Of a DNA stretch of 54,422 bases, positions 6,880-15,732 are shown in pieces (position 1 is the stretch's first letter; each line of letters opens with the position of its first letter). The stretch is from NCBI GenBank assembly GCA_017552535.1, contig JAFZPV010000027.1, positions 1 through 54,422 of the forward strand, in the 5' to 3' direction. The translations under genes were made by a program, and so were the position numbers. This DNA is from Clostridia bacterium. Lineage in GTDB: Bacteria; Bacillota; Clostridia; Christensenellales; Aristaeellaceae. Below the pieces are notes generated by a model. That model did no database searches, was not told the DNA's origin, and was given only the letters and a program-made list of their open reading frames with translations.

Positions 6880-9800
6880 TGAGCGAAATGTGGACGCGGC
6901 TGTTTTCGGGCAGCGATGAAAAGCTGGTGCAGCTTCTGCAGCTGGCTCTGGTTCGCACGTCCCGGGTGACGGGCGACCTGAACGTAATATTCGACGCAGC
7001 GCGCATCCTCACCCGCCGGGAGGTCGATCTGATCCGCGGAGCGATGCAGCGCGGCTTTCCCAACGTGAACGTGAGCGTCACCGTGAACTATCCGGACTTA
7101 AAGTCCGACGTGGAACAGAACATCGACGCCTACAAAGCGGTCATCATCGAGCGCCTGAGCGAAGCCAGCCCCGCGTGCGCGCCGTTTCTGCAGCTGACCA
7201 ATTCCGTGTGGCGCACGGAGGACGGCGTGCTTACGATCGATCTGGCTTCCGGCTCCGGCGTATCGTTTTTGAAGCTGCGCAAGGCGGACGAGATCATACG
7301 CGATATATTGAAAGACACCTTCGGCATCAGCATGCGCGTGGTGCTCAATAACGCGGGCGACGAGCAGGAGCTGATCAGGCGCATCGGCGAAAAGCGCCGG
7401 GAGGAAGCCGGCGAGTTCGCGCGCGTGATGGCGATGAACATGCAGGAAGCCGCGGAAAAGCCCAACGTGACCGGCGACGCCGTGCTGGGCATGCCCATCA
7501 AAGGCGAAGCCGTGAGTATGGCGGACATCGGCGAAGTGGCCGGCAAGGTGATCGTGATGGGCGAAGTGATCTCCTCCCAGCTGAAGGACACCAAAAAGGA
7601 CGACTGCAAGATCCTGTCCCTGAGCCTTACCGACTATACATCCACCATGCTGTGCAAGGCGTTCCTGCGCCCGCGGCGCGGCAAAAAGCAGCTCTCCTAC
7701 GAGCAGCAGCTGGAAAACGCCGAAAAGTTCATCAAGCCCGGCAGCTGGCTGAAAATACAGGGCGATTACCGTTACGACGAGTACGATCACCGGTTTCAGA
7801 TCATGATCAGCGACATTGAGCCTGCCTCAAAGCCCGAACGGCGGGACAAAGCCCGGGACAAGCGCGTGGAACTGCACATGCACACCACCATGAGCGCCAT
7901 GGACGCCGTGTCCACGCCCACGGACCTCATCAAACAGGCGGCGGCCTGGGGCCACAAGGCCGTGGCGATCACGGACCACGGCGTGGTGCAGGCGTTTCCG
8001 GAGGCTTTCGATGCAGCGAAGAAGGCGGGCATCAAGCTGATCCCCGGCTGCGAGGCCTACATGATCGAAGACAGCCCCCAGGTGGTGGCCCGGGCGGACG
8101 GGCGCAGCCTGAAAGATACGGCCTTTGTGGTGCTGGACGTGGAGACCACGGGCCTCAATACCTTTACCGACAAGATCATAGAGATCGGCGCCGTGCGCCT
8201 GGAGGGCGGCCGGGAGGTAAAGGAATTCTCCATGCTCATCGACCCGGAGCGTCCTGTGCCCCAGAAGGTCACGGAGCTCACGGGCATAACCAACGGCATG
8301 CTCAGGGACCAGAAGCGCATCGGCGAGGTGATCGGCGATTTTGCGAAGTTTTGCGAAGGGGCGGTGCTGGTAGCGCATAACGCCGGCTTTGATACGGCTT
8401 TCTTCAGGCGCGCCTTCGAGGCAGCCGGCCTTCCATTCGATCATCCGGTGCTGGACACCCTGGCGCTCAGCCGGAATCTTTTTACCTCCCTCAAAAGCCA
8501 CAAGCTGGGCGTGATCTGCAAGGAGCTGGACGTATCCCTGGAAAACGCCCACCGCGCCGTGCACGACGCCCGCGCCACCGGCGAAGTGCTTTTGAAGATG
8601 CTTGAGCGCATGCGGCACTTAAAGCCGCTGGACACGCTGGACGAGCTCAACCGCTGGTTCGGCGCGGACGCGGGCGGCGACAGCTGGCACGTCATCCTTC
8701 TGGCCACCGACCGGGAGGGCATGACGGATCTGAACCGCATGATCTCCGACGCGCACCTGAAATACTTCCACCGCACGCCCCGCATGCCCCGCGGGCTCAT
8801 TCAGAAGTACCGCTCCCACATCCTGGTGGGCAGCGCCTGCGAGGCGGGCGAGCTGTTCCGCGCCGTGGCGGCGGGAAAGAGCGACGAAGAGCTGGAGAGG
8901 ATCGCGTCCTTCTACGATTATCTGGAGATACAGCCCATCGCCAACAACGCCTTCATGCTTCGGGAGGGCAGCGCCCGGGACGAGGAAGAACTGCGGGACT
9001 TCAACCGCCGCATCCTGGACCTGGGCCGCAGGCTGGGCAAGCCCGTGGTGGCCACGGGCGACGTGCATTTCAAGGACCCCAAGGACCAGATCTACCGCGC
9101 CATCATCATGGCGGCCAAGGGCTTTGAGGACGTGGACAAGCAGGCGCCGCTCTACTTCCGCACCACGGACGACATGCTCAGCGAGTTCAGCTACCTGGGC
9201 AGGGAAGACGCCCACTACGTGGTGGTGGACGCCCCCAACGAGATCGCCGACCGCGTGGAGCACATACCGGACCTGTTCATGAAGGCGCCCGACGGCGGCG
9301 CGACCTTCCAGCCCTTCTGGGAGGACGCGGAACAGAACCTGAAGGACCTGTGCGAAAACCGCGCCCGGGAGATCTTCGGCTCGCCCCTTCCGGACATCGT
9401 TCGCGCGCGTTTGGACAAGGAACTGGGCTCCATCTGTGGATACGGCTTTTCCACCCTGTATATGATCGCGGTGAAGCTGGTTCAGAAATCCCTTTCGGAC
9501 GGCTACATCGTGGGCTCCAGAGGCTCCGTGGGCTCGTCCTTCGTGGCGAAGCTCTCGGGCATCACCGAGGTGGACGCGCTGCCGCCCTACTACGTGTGCC
9601 CCAAATGCAAGCACTGCGAGTTCGACGTGCCCAAGCAGTACACCTGCGGCCTCGACCTGCCCGCGAAAAACTGCCCCGAGTGCGGCGAACCCATGAACAA
9701 GGACGGCTTCAACATTCCCTTCGAGGTCTTCCTGGGCTTCAAGGGAGACAAGGTGCCGGATATCGACCTGAACTTCTCCGGCGTGTACCAGCCCGTGGCG

Positions 9801-11234
9801 CACCAGTACGTCAAGGAGCTGTTCGGCGCGGAAAACGTTTTCCGTGCGGGCACCATGAGCACCGTGGCTGAAAAAACGGCTTTCGGCTACGTGCTGAAAT
9901 ACGCCGAGGAGCGCAACCTGAACATCTCGCAGGCCGAAAAGGAGCGCCTGGCGGCGGGTATCACCGGCGTAAAGCGCACTACGGGCCAGCATCCCGCGGG
10001 CATGGTGGTTCTGCCCAAGGGTTACGAGATCTATCAGTTCACCGCCGTACAGCACCCGGCGGACGATACGGACAGCGACACCGTTACCACCCATTTCGAC
10101 TTTACCTCCATGCACGACGTGCTGGTCAAGCTGGACATCCTGGGCCACGACGATCCCACGATGCTGAGAAACCTGCAGGATCTGACGGGCATCCGTCCGC
10201 AGGACGTGCCGCTCCACGATCCCGAGGTGTTCGGCAAGATCATATCCCTGTTCCGGGGCCCGGAGGCGCTGGGGGTCACCAGCGAAAAGCTGGGCGTGCA
10301 GACCGGCACGCTGGGCATACCCGAGTTCGGCACCCCCTTCGTGCAGGGCATGCTCACAGAGACCAGGCCCACCTCTATGGAGGAACTGATCCGCATCTCC
10401 GGCCTGTCCCACGGCACGGCGGTGTGGCTGGGCAACATACAGGACATCCTGCGCGCGGGCAAGACGGACTTAAAGCACGCCATCTGCACCCGCGACGACA
10501 TCATGAACCAGCTGATCGAATACGGCGTCGAGCCCAAAATGGCTTTTAACATCATGGAGTTCGTGCGCAAGGGCAAAGCCGCCAAGGGAAAGGGCGGAGA
10601 CCTGAAACCCGATATGCTGGAGGCCATGCAGGCGGCCAATACCCCGGAATGGTTCATCGAGGCCTGCCGGAAGATCGAATACATGTTCCCGAAGGCCCAC
10701 GCCGTGGCCTACGTCACGATGGCGCTGCGCATCGCGTATTTCAAGATCTTCTATCCCACGGCATACTACGCCTGCTTCCTGCACCGTAACGCGGAGAGCT
10801 TTGACGGCAGCACCATGGTGTGCTCCCTGGAGGCGATGAGGGCGCAGATCGACGCCATCGACGCCATGACCAAGGAGGAAAGGGAGCGCAATGACGACAA
10901 GGTTTCGCTTCTGATGAGCCTGATCGAAATGAGCCTGCGGGGCATTTCGCTTTTGCCCGTGGACCTGTACGCCTCCGATCCCGAGCGCTTCCTGGTCAAG
11001 GATGAAACCCACATCCTGCCGCCTTTGTCTTCACTGCCGGGCCTTGGCCTGAGCGCGGCGCAGAACCTTGCCGCCGTACGGGCAAAGGGCCGCTTTATTT
11101 CCCGCGACGACATGGTGCGGCGCAAGGTGGGCAAATCGGTGGTGGAGATCCTGGCAAATGCCGGCTGCCTCAAAGACCTTCCGCGCACCAGCCAGGTGAA
11201 CATTTTTGAAATGGACTTGAACGATGATACCTAA
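6879..11234 (+). CDS. polC: DNA polymerase III PolC-type alpha subunit
   Basis: The Gram-positive replicative polymerase, with 3'-5' exonuclease inside the chain. Domain order in the 1451 residues: N-terminal domain and OB fold (about 1-325); PHP with LHMHTT at about 330 and AITDHG at about 365; inserted DEDD exonuclease starting LDVETTGLN at about 415, with AHNAGFD; then the polymerase core, with GSRGSVGSS around 880, a four-Cys zinc site (CPKCKHC ... CPECG) around 907-940, and the catalytic DIDLNFSG around 963. It follows ispG with a TAATG overlap, the usual Firmicutes neighbourhood. The last 11 bases overlap the next gene. Confidence 0.98.
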   Translation: MSEMWTRLFSGSDEKLVQLLQLALVRTSRVTGDLNVIFDAARILTRREVDLIRGAMQRGFPNVNVSVTVNYPDLKSDVEQNIDAYKAVIIERLSEASPACAPFLQLTNSVWRTEDGVLTIDLASGSGVSFLKLRKADEIIRDILKDTFGISMRVVLNNAGDEQELIRRIGEKRREEAGEFARVMAMNMQEAAEKPNVTGDAVLGMPIKGEAVSMADIGEVAGKVIVMGEVISSQLKDTKKDDCKILSLSLTDYTSTMLCKAFLRPRRGKKQLSYEQQLENAEKFIKPGSWLKIQGDYRYDEYDHRFQIMISDIEPASKPERRDKARDKRVELHMHTTMSAMDAVSTPTDLIKQAAAWGHKAVAITDHGVVQAFPEAFDAAKKAGIKLIPGCEAYMIEDSPQVVARADGRSLKDTAFVVLDVETTGLNTFTDKIIEIGAVRLEGGREVKEFSMLIDPERPVPQKVTELTGITNGMLRDQKRIGEVIGDFAKFCEGAVLVAHNAGFDTAFFRRAFEAAGLPFDHPVLDTLALSRNLFTSLKSHKLGVICKELDVSLENAHRAVHDARATGEVLLKMLERMRHLKPLDTLDELNRWFGADAGGDSWHVILLATDREGMTDLNRMISDAHLKYFHRTPRMPRGLIQKYRSHILVGSACEAGELFRAVAAGKSDEELERIASFYDYLEIQPIANNAFMLREGSARDEEELRDFNRRILDLGRRLGKPVVATGDVHFKDPKDQIYRAIIMAAKGFEDVDKQAPLYFRTTDDMLSEFSYLGREDAHYVVVDAPNEIADRVEHIPDLFMKAPDGGATFQPFWEDAEQNLKDLCENRAREIFGSPLPDIVRARLDKELGSICGYGFSTLYMIAVKLVQKSLSDGYIVGSRGSVGSSFVAKLSGITEVDALPPYYVCPKCKHCEFDVPKQYTCGLDLPAKNCPECGEPMNKDGFNIPFEVFLGFKGDKVPDIDLNFSGVYQPVAHQYVKELFGAENVFRAGTMSTVAEKTAFGYVLKYAEERNLNISQAEKERLAAGITGVKRTTGQHPAGMVVLPKGYEIYQFTAVQHPADDTDSDTVTTHFDFTSMHDVLVKLDILGHDDPTMLRNLQDLTGIRPQDVPLHDPEVFGKIISLFRGPEALGVTSEKLGVQTGTLGIPEFGTPFVQGMLTETRPTSMEELIRISGLSHGTAVWLGNIQDILRAGKTDLKHAICTRDDIMNQLIEYGVEPKMAFNIMEFVRKGKAAKGKGGDLKPDMLEAMQAANTPEWFIEACRKIEYMFPKAHAVAYVTMALRIAYFKIFYPTAYYACFLHRNAESFDGSTMVCSLEAMRAQIDAIDAMTKEERERNDDKVSLLMSLIEMSLRGISLLPVDLYASDPERFLVKDETHILPPLSSLPGLGLSAAQNLAAVRAKGRFISRDDMVRRKVGKSVVEILANAGCLKDLPRTSQVNIFEMDLNDDT

Positions 11235-12462
11235 ACGCCTTCCGGTTCTTCTCGCTCTTTTGTGCCTTTGGCTTGCCGGGGCGATGGCAGCCACACCCGT
11301 CGATCTGGACGGGTGCGCGCTGCTTTTGGACGAAGACGGCTTGCCCCTCGTGCAGGCGGGAGAATATTCCGAGATCCTCATGGGTCCGGAGGGATTCCTG
11401 ACCGCCCGGCGCGCGTCGGACGGCAAATGGACGGCGCTTGACGAAAGCGGGATCGCGCAGGCGGAGGAAGGGTACGACCTGATCCGTGCGGCGGGCGGTC
11501 GGCTGATCCTGAAGAAGGGCGGGCTGTACACCCTGGCAGAAATGGACTTCACGCCCCTCACGCCCTGGGAATACAGCCTGATCCTGCCGGCGGGGGAGGG
11601 CTTTTTCGCTTTCCGGACGAATCTGTTTGACGACCGGGCGGACATCCTGTATATCCTGGACCGGGACGGCGAAGCCAGGCCCACGTCCCGGCGGCTGGCT
11701 TATGTGCCGGAAGAGATGGCCTTTGGGCGCAGCAAAGCCATGAGCGCCGACAGCGGCCTGTACGGCTACCTGAACGAAAGGGGAGAGTGGGCGGTGGCGC
11801 CCGCCTTTTCGGCCTGCTCGGCGTTTACGGACGGCGTGGCCGCCGCCCGCGTCAAAAGCGGCATCGGCGCGATAGACGAAAGCGGCGCGTGGCTGCTGAG
11901 CCCTCTGTACAGCACCATGACGGTGGGGGAAAACGCGATCCTGTGTCGGGAGAACGAAACGCTGTATTTGTACCGCCGGGACGACGAAGGCCTGATCATG
12001 GTGCTGCAGTACGAAGACGCCCACGGCGCCCTGTGCGGGGAATTTGCGGCAGTTTATACCGAGGAGTACGCTTATCTATACGACCTGTACGGAACGGTCG
12101 CTGCCACCTTTTCGGCGGAAACGCTGCTGCTTCCGGGGCTGGGCGGTCAGGTGATCGCGGCGGACGAAAACGGCATGTACGTATACGATGTCGCGTCCCG
12201 CCGGGTGTTTGGGTTTTACGATGACTTAAGACCCATGCCGGACGCGGGCGCCTACCGCGCGGCGTGGCTGGGAGAAGCGCCGGCGGGCTATTCCTTCGGC
12301 GCGCTGGGCGCGGACGGCAGCGAGATCCTGCCGATCCGCTATTCATGCGTCGCGGCGGCGGGCGAAAACCTGCTGGCCGCAAAAGACGAAGGCGCGGCAT
12401 ACGTGTTCAAAACCGGCGAAGGCAAAGCCGAACTTTTGCACGAAATACCCCTGTCCGAATGA
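11224..12462 (+). CDS. Secreted WG-repeat-like protein
   Basis: A 412-residue exported protein. Residues 1-22 form a clear signal peptide (basic start, long hydrophobic core, AMA-like cleavage site). The mature part contains repeated short blocks of the WG type, best seen as GLYGYLNERGEWAVAPAF and GIGAIDESGAWLLSPLY about 45 residues apart, with several degenerate copies. Such repeats form beta-propeller-like folds of unknown role. It overlaps the polC end by 11 bases, so it is the last gene of the operon, and a strong terminator follows. Pairing with polC is probably only transcriptional. Confidence 0.75.
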   Translation: MIPKRLPVLLALLCLWLAGAMAATPVDLDGCALLLDEDGLPLVQAGEYSEILMGPEGFLTARRASDGKWTALDESGIAQAEEGYDLIRAAGGRLILKKGGLYTLAEMDFTPLTPWEYSLILPAGEGFFAFRTNLFDDRADILYILDRDGEARPTSRRLAYVPEEMAFGRSKAMSADSGLYGYLNERGEWAVAPAFSACSAFTDGVAAARVKSGIGAIDESGAWLLSPLYSTMTVGENAILCRENETLYLYRRDDEGLIMVLQYEDAHGALCGEFAAVYTEEYAYLYDLYGTVAATFSAETLLLPGLGGQVIAADENGMYVYDVASRRVFGFYDDLRPMPDAGAYRAAWLGEAPAGYSFGALGADGSEILPIRYSCVAAAGENLLAAKDEGAAYVFKTGEGKAELLHEIPLSE

Positions 12463-12499
12463 ATGAAGCTTCTGCAAAAAAACGATATAAGCCATGTGA

Positions 12500-12549
12500 T
12501 TTGGAGGGGTTTGCCCCTCCATTTTTGATCCGCAGGGCCGGCTTTGCCG
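12500..12549 (+). repeat. 50-bp dispersed repeat A, copy 1 (contains a terminator)
   Basis: This 50-bp stretch matches 46055-46104 on the opposite strand at 47 of 50 positions (three G/A differences). It contains two adjacent hairpins: TGGAGGGG-TTTG-CCCCTCCA followed by TTTTT, and the start of a GGGCCGGC-TTT-GCC stem. Both copies lie downstream of a gene for an exported protein and read in that gene's direction, so the unit seems to travel as a terminator-containing intergenic repeat. Confidence 0.75.
12502..12526 (+). terminator. Intrinsic terminator of the frr-polC operon
   Basis: A perfect 8-bp stem TGGAGGGG (12502-12509) / CCCCTCCA (12514-12521) with loop TTTG is followed by five T. It lies 40 bp after the stop of the WG-repeat gene. 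Confidence 0.85.
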
Positions 12550-12660
12550 CCGGAAAAGCCTTCCCCTGGAGGAGAAGGCGGCTGAGCGAAGATAGGCCGG
12601 ATGAGGCGGAAACGCCGGTAAACGGTGACGTTTCGGCAAAAAGGATTCAAATACAAAGCT
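12550..12660. repeat. Degenerate palindromic intergenic sequence
   Basis: The sequence holds CCTTCCCC...GGAGAAGG followed by GGCTGAGCGAAG and GGATGAGGCGGA. I recall similar CCTTCCCC/GGGGAAGG and GGATGAGG blocks as frequent intergenic palindromic repeats in GC-rich Clostridia, but I could not check this. No gene is supported here. Confidence 0.4.
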
Positions 12661-12700
12661 CGCCTGGAATGAAATGGTATTTCATTCCAGGCGATTTTTT
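12661..12700 (+). terminator. Strong hairpin terminator, family B copy 1
   Basis: A perfect 15-bp stem CGCCTGGAATGAAAT (12661-12675) / ATTTCATTCCAGGCG (12679-12693) with loop GGT is followed by ATTTTTT. It reads in the + direction and lies just before the 3' end of the convergent FAD gene. Its loop-proximal core TGAAATGGTATTTCA recurs in the cdsA terminator at 45758 with one base changed. Confidence 0.85.
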
Positions 12701-12707
12701 AGAGCTC

Positions 12708-14078
12708 TCAGATACTGGCGCAGATGTCGCGGGCCACGAACACGCCGCTGGCGGAGGCGTGGGACAGCGAATGGGTGATGCCGCTGCCGTCGCCGATCAC
12801 GTACAGGCCGGGAAGGCGCGTTTCCAATCGCTCGTTCACTGCCACTTCCATGTTGTAGAACTTTACCTCCACGCCGTACAGGAGCGTGTCGTCGTTGGCG
12901 GTGCCGGGCGCGATCTTGTCCAGGGCGTAGATCATTTCGATGATGCCGTCCAGGATGCGCTTGGGCAGTACCAGGCTCAAATCGCCGGGCGTGGCCTTCA
13001 GCGTGGGCACGGTGAAGGACTCCTCGATGCGGCGGGGCGTGCTTCTTTGGCCCCGGATCAAGTCGCCGAAGCGCTGTACCATCACGCCGCCGCCCAGCAT
13101 GTTGCTCAGCCGCGCGATGCTTTCGCCGTAGCCGTTGGAATCGCGGAAGGGCTCTGAAAAGTGCTTGGATACCAGCAGGGCAAAGTTGGTGTTCTCGGTC
13201 TGACGGGCGGGGTCCTCGTAGCTGTGGCCGTTCACCGTCACGATGCCGTTGGTGTTTTCATTCACCACCGCGCCGCGGGGGTTCATGCAGAAGGTGCGCA
13301 CCATGTCGCCGTACTTCTGGGTGCGGTACACGATCTTGCTTTCGTACAGTTCGTCCGTGAGGTGGCTGAACACCTCCGCGGGCAGTTCCACCCTTACGCC
13401 CAGGTCCACGCGGTTGGAGCGGGTCTCTATGCCGTTTTCGCGGCACACGGCCTCCATCCACTTGCTGCCGCTGCGGCCAACGGACGCCACGCAGCGCCGG
13501 CAGCTGTAGGCGTTCTGCCCGCACACCACCTCAAAGCCTTCGTCCGCCGCCTTCACGCTGTCCACATGGCTGTCGAAGAAGAACGTCACCTTGTCCTTCA
13601 GGTACGTAAACAGGTTTCCCAGCACCACGTAATTCACGTCGGTGCCCAGATGGCGCACGGAAGCCTCCAGCAGGTGCAGGTCGTTCTGGATGCACAGCTT
13701 CTTGAACTTCGTGCCTGCGGTGGAATACAGGCGGGTGTTTTCCCCGCCGAAGCGCAGGTTGATATCATCCACGTAGCGCATGAGGGCCAGGGCCTCGCGC
13801 TTGCCGATATATTCGTGCAGCGTGCCGCCGAAATCGTTGGTGATGTTGTACTTTCCGTCCGAGAACGCCCCGGCGCCGCCGAACCCGCTCATGATGGAAC
13901 AGTGTTTGCAGCCAATACAGGCGGTGATCTTTTCGCCGTCGATGGGGCAATGGCGCTTTTCCAGCGGCTGCCCGGCCTCGAACACGGCGATCCTGAGTTC
14001 GGGCCTTTTCTGCACGAGTTCGTATGCGGCAAAGATGCCGCCCGGGCCCGCGCCGATGATGATCACGTCAAAATCCAT
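12708..14078 (-). CDS. FAD-dependent dehydrogenase, COG2509-like
   Basis: A 456-residue flavoprotein. The dinucleotide fold GAGPGG is at residues 9-14, then ELVQKRPELRIAVFEAG forms the second strand with its acidic end. The block CIGCKHCSIMSGFGGAGAF around 56-74, including two close cysteines, and the C-terminal GLYVIGDGSGITHSLSHA block (flavin-binding end) match the uncharacterised FAD-dependent dehydrogenase family; the substrate is unknown. An ATG 27 codons further upstream is in frame, but the ATG at 14078 directly before the Rossmann fold follows CGGAGGAAAAA and is chosen. It is single-gene, convergent with the polC operon. Confidence 0.85.
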   Translation of the reverse strand: MDFDVIIIGAGPGGIFAAYELVQKRPELRIAVFEAGQPLEKRHCPIDGEKITACIGCKHCSIMSGFGGAGAFSDGKYNITNDFGGTLHEYIGKREALALMRYVDDINLRFGGENTRLYSTAGTKFKKLCIQNDLHLLEASVRHLGTDVNYVVLGNLFTYLKDKVTFFFDSHVDSVKAADEGFEVVCGQNAYSCRRCVASVGRSGSKWMEAVCRENGIETRSNRVDLGVRVELPAEVFSHLTDELYESKIVYRTQKYGDMVRTFCMNPRGAVVNENTNGIVTVNGHSYEDPARQTENTNFALLVSKHFSEPFRDSNGYGESIARLSNMLGGGVMVQRFGDLIRGQRSTPRRIEESFTVPTLKATPGDLSLVLPKRILDGIIEMIYALDKIAPGTANDDTLLYGVEVKFYNMEVAVNERLETRLPGLYVIGDGSGITHSLSHASASGVFVARDICASI

Positions 14079-14126
14079 TTTTTCCTCCGTACCCGCCGCT
14101 TCAGCGCCGGGCTTTTGTGCGCATCC

Positions 14127-14155
14127 ATCATAACACGATCTGCGGGCGGAAACAA
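14127..14155 (-). promoter_or_regulatory. Promoter for the FAD dehydrogenase
   Basis: On the - strand, TTGTTT (14155-14150), 17 bp, then TATGAT (14132-14127) lie about 50 bp before the ATG at 14078. This supports the shorter gene model, because the upstream in-frame ATG at 14159 would precede the promoter. Confidence 0.6.
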
Positions 14156-14241
14156 GCAAGATACCGTTAGGAATGCGCCATTTGCCCTGATCAGGCTTCT
14201 GATCCGGCGGGCCCCTTCAGAATGATTCATATTCAGGCGGG

Positions 14242-14270
14242 TTGACTCTTAACCTGTTTGCCTCTATAAT
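14242..14270 (+). promoter_or_regulatory. Consensus promoter for the gtrA-moxR operon
   Basis: TTGACT (14242-14247), 17 bp, TATAAT (14265-14270). The predicted transcript start near 14277 leaves about 50 bases of leader before the ATG at 14329. Confidence 0.8.
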
Positions 14271-14328
14271 GAACTTTGCGGCGCCTCGTCCGTCTGACAG
14301 GATGGCGGACATGCACCGGGAGAGATTT

Positions 14329-14760
14329 ATGAAAAAGCTTTGGGAAAAATACGGCAGCCAGTTTATACGCTTCGGCTGCGTAGGCGCGGTGAACACGCTG
14401 GTGGACATGCTGGTCTACTGGCTCACCTTGCTTTTGCTGGGCAACGGCGCGCCGCTGGGCGAACACAATTATCTGCTGGCCCAGCTGCTGGGCTTTGTGG
14501 CCGGCACGCTGAACGCCTACTTCATGAACGGCAAATTCGTGTTTGCCGGGGCGGACGGAAAGCGCAAAAAAGACCTTAAGCGCCTGGTGCGCACTTTCAT
14601 AGGCTACGGCTTCACCTTCGCGTTGTCGGAGCTGCTTTTGTGGGTATGGATCGACTGCGCGGGCATACCGAAGCTGCCGGCCAAGCTCATCAACCTGTGC
14701 GTCACCGTGCCGCTCAATTTCATCATTAACCGATTCTGGACGTTTCGGGAGACCGAATAG
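14329..14760 (+). CDS. GtrA-family membrane protein
   Basis: A 143-residue, four-helix membrane protein of the GtrA/DPMS family, linked in other bacteria to flipping or supplying polyprenyl-phosphate sugars for surface glycans. The start of the family block, FIRFGCVGAVNTLVDMLVYW, and the end, NFIINRFWTF, are both present. The ATG at 14329 is chosen because it follows CGGGAGAG at a good distance; codons further upstream fall inside the promoter. It leads an operon with moxR, DUF58 and a transglutaminase, an unusual partner for GtrA. Confidence 0.85.
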   Translation: MKKLWEKYGSQFIRFGCVGAVNTLVDMLVYWLTLLLLGNGAPLGEHNYLLAQLLGFVAGTLNAYFMNGKFVFAGADGKRKKDLKRLVRTFIGYGFTFALSELLLWVWIDCAGIPKLPAKLINLCVTVPLNFIINRFWTFRETE

Positions 14761-14778
14761 ACCTGCAGGGAGGAACAT

Positions 14779-15732
14779 ATGCAGCCCGCACAAAGACTGA
14801 AACAGCTTCTGGAACAGAATATCGCAAAGGCGGTCGTGGGAAAAAGCGACGCCGTTGAACTGATCTTAAACGCCATCCTCTGCGGCGGACACGTGCTGAT
14901 CGAGGACGTACCGGGCGTGGGAAAGACCACGCTGGCCGGGGCGTTCGCCCGCTCGCTGGCGCTGTCCTTCAAGCGCATCCAGTTTACGCCGGACGTGACG
15001 CCCAGCGACGTGACCGGCTATACCAGCATAGACTTCAAGACCGGCGAGATGCGGTTTCGGGAAGGCGCGGTATTCGCCCAGCTTATCCTGGCGGACGAGA
15101 TCAACCGTACTTCCCCCAAGACCCAGTCGAGCCTTCTGGAAGTGATGCAGGAGCACCAGGTGACCATCGACGGCCAGACCCACGCGCTGCCGGAGCCCTT
15201 CATGGTGCTGGCCACCCAGAATCCCGTGGATTTCGTGGGCACCTATCCGCTGCCGGAGGCGCAGCTGGACAGGTTCTTCATGCGTGTGTCCATCGGCTAT
15301 CCCTCCCCGGAAGAAGAGATCGGCATGCTCAACATGTACATGGAGCGAGACCGGCTGGTGGACGAGCTGGAGCCTGTATGCACCTGCGAGGACCTGATCC
15401 GGCTGCAGGGCAAGGTGGGCGAGGTTCGCGTTTCCCGCGAGATGCGCTCCTATATCGTATCCATCGCCCAGGCCTCCCGGCAGGGCAAGGTGTTCGAGCG
15501 CGGCATATCCCCCCGCGGCGCCATCGCGCTGATGCGCTCCGCCCAGGCCGCGGCGCTGCTGGACGGCCGCGAATACGTGATGCCGGAAGACGTGCGCAAA
15601 ATGGCAGCCCCGGTGCTTTCCCACCGCGTGGTGCTGTCTCCCGAGTTCCGCCTTGGCCCCAAGGCCATTACGCCTGAAAAGGCGCTGGCGCGGCTGATCG
15701 CCGCCGTGCAGGTGCCGGTGCGCGTAAAGTGA
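14779..15732 (+). CDS. MoxR-type AAA+ ATPase
   Basis: A 317-residue AAA+ ATPase thought to act as a chaperone for assembly of exported or membrane-bound partners. Walker A is DVPGVGKT (43-50). The Walker B/sensor region ADEINRTSPKTQSSLLEVMQEHQ lies around 110-135, and LATQNPVDFVGTYPLPEAQLDRF follows. RBS GGGAGG is upstream. It overlaps the DUF58 gene by four bases (GTGA, 15729-15732). MoxR-DUF58-transglutaminase is a well-known conserved trio. Confidence 0.92.
   Translation: MQPAQRLKQLLEQNIAKAVVGKSDAVELILNAILCGGHVLIEDVPGVGKTTLAGAFARSLALSFKRIQFTPDVTPSDVTGYTSIDFKTGEMRFREGAVFAQLILADEINRTSPKTQSSLLEVMQEHQVTIDGQTHALPEPFMVLATQNPVDFVGTYPLPEAQLDRFFMRVSIGYPSPEEEIGMLNMYMERDRLVDELEPVCTCEDLIRLQGKVGEVRVSREMRSYIVSIAQASRQGKVFERGISPRGAIALMRSAQAAALLDGREYVMPEDVRKMAAPVLSHRVVLSPEFRLGPKAITPEKALARLIAAVQVPVRVK

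Noticed and set aside
14242-14328. Upstream TTG start for the GtrA gene
   Set aside because: It coincides with the -35 element of a consensus promoter, so it would not be transcribed.
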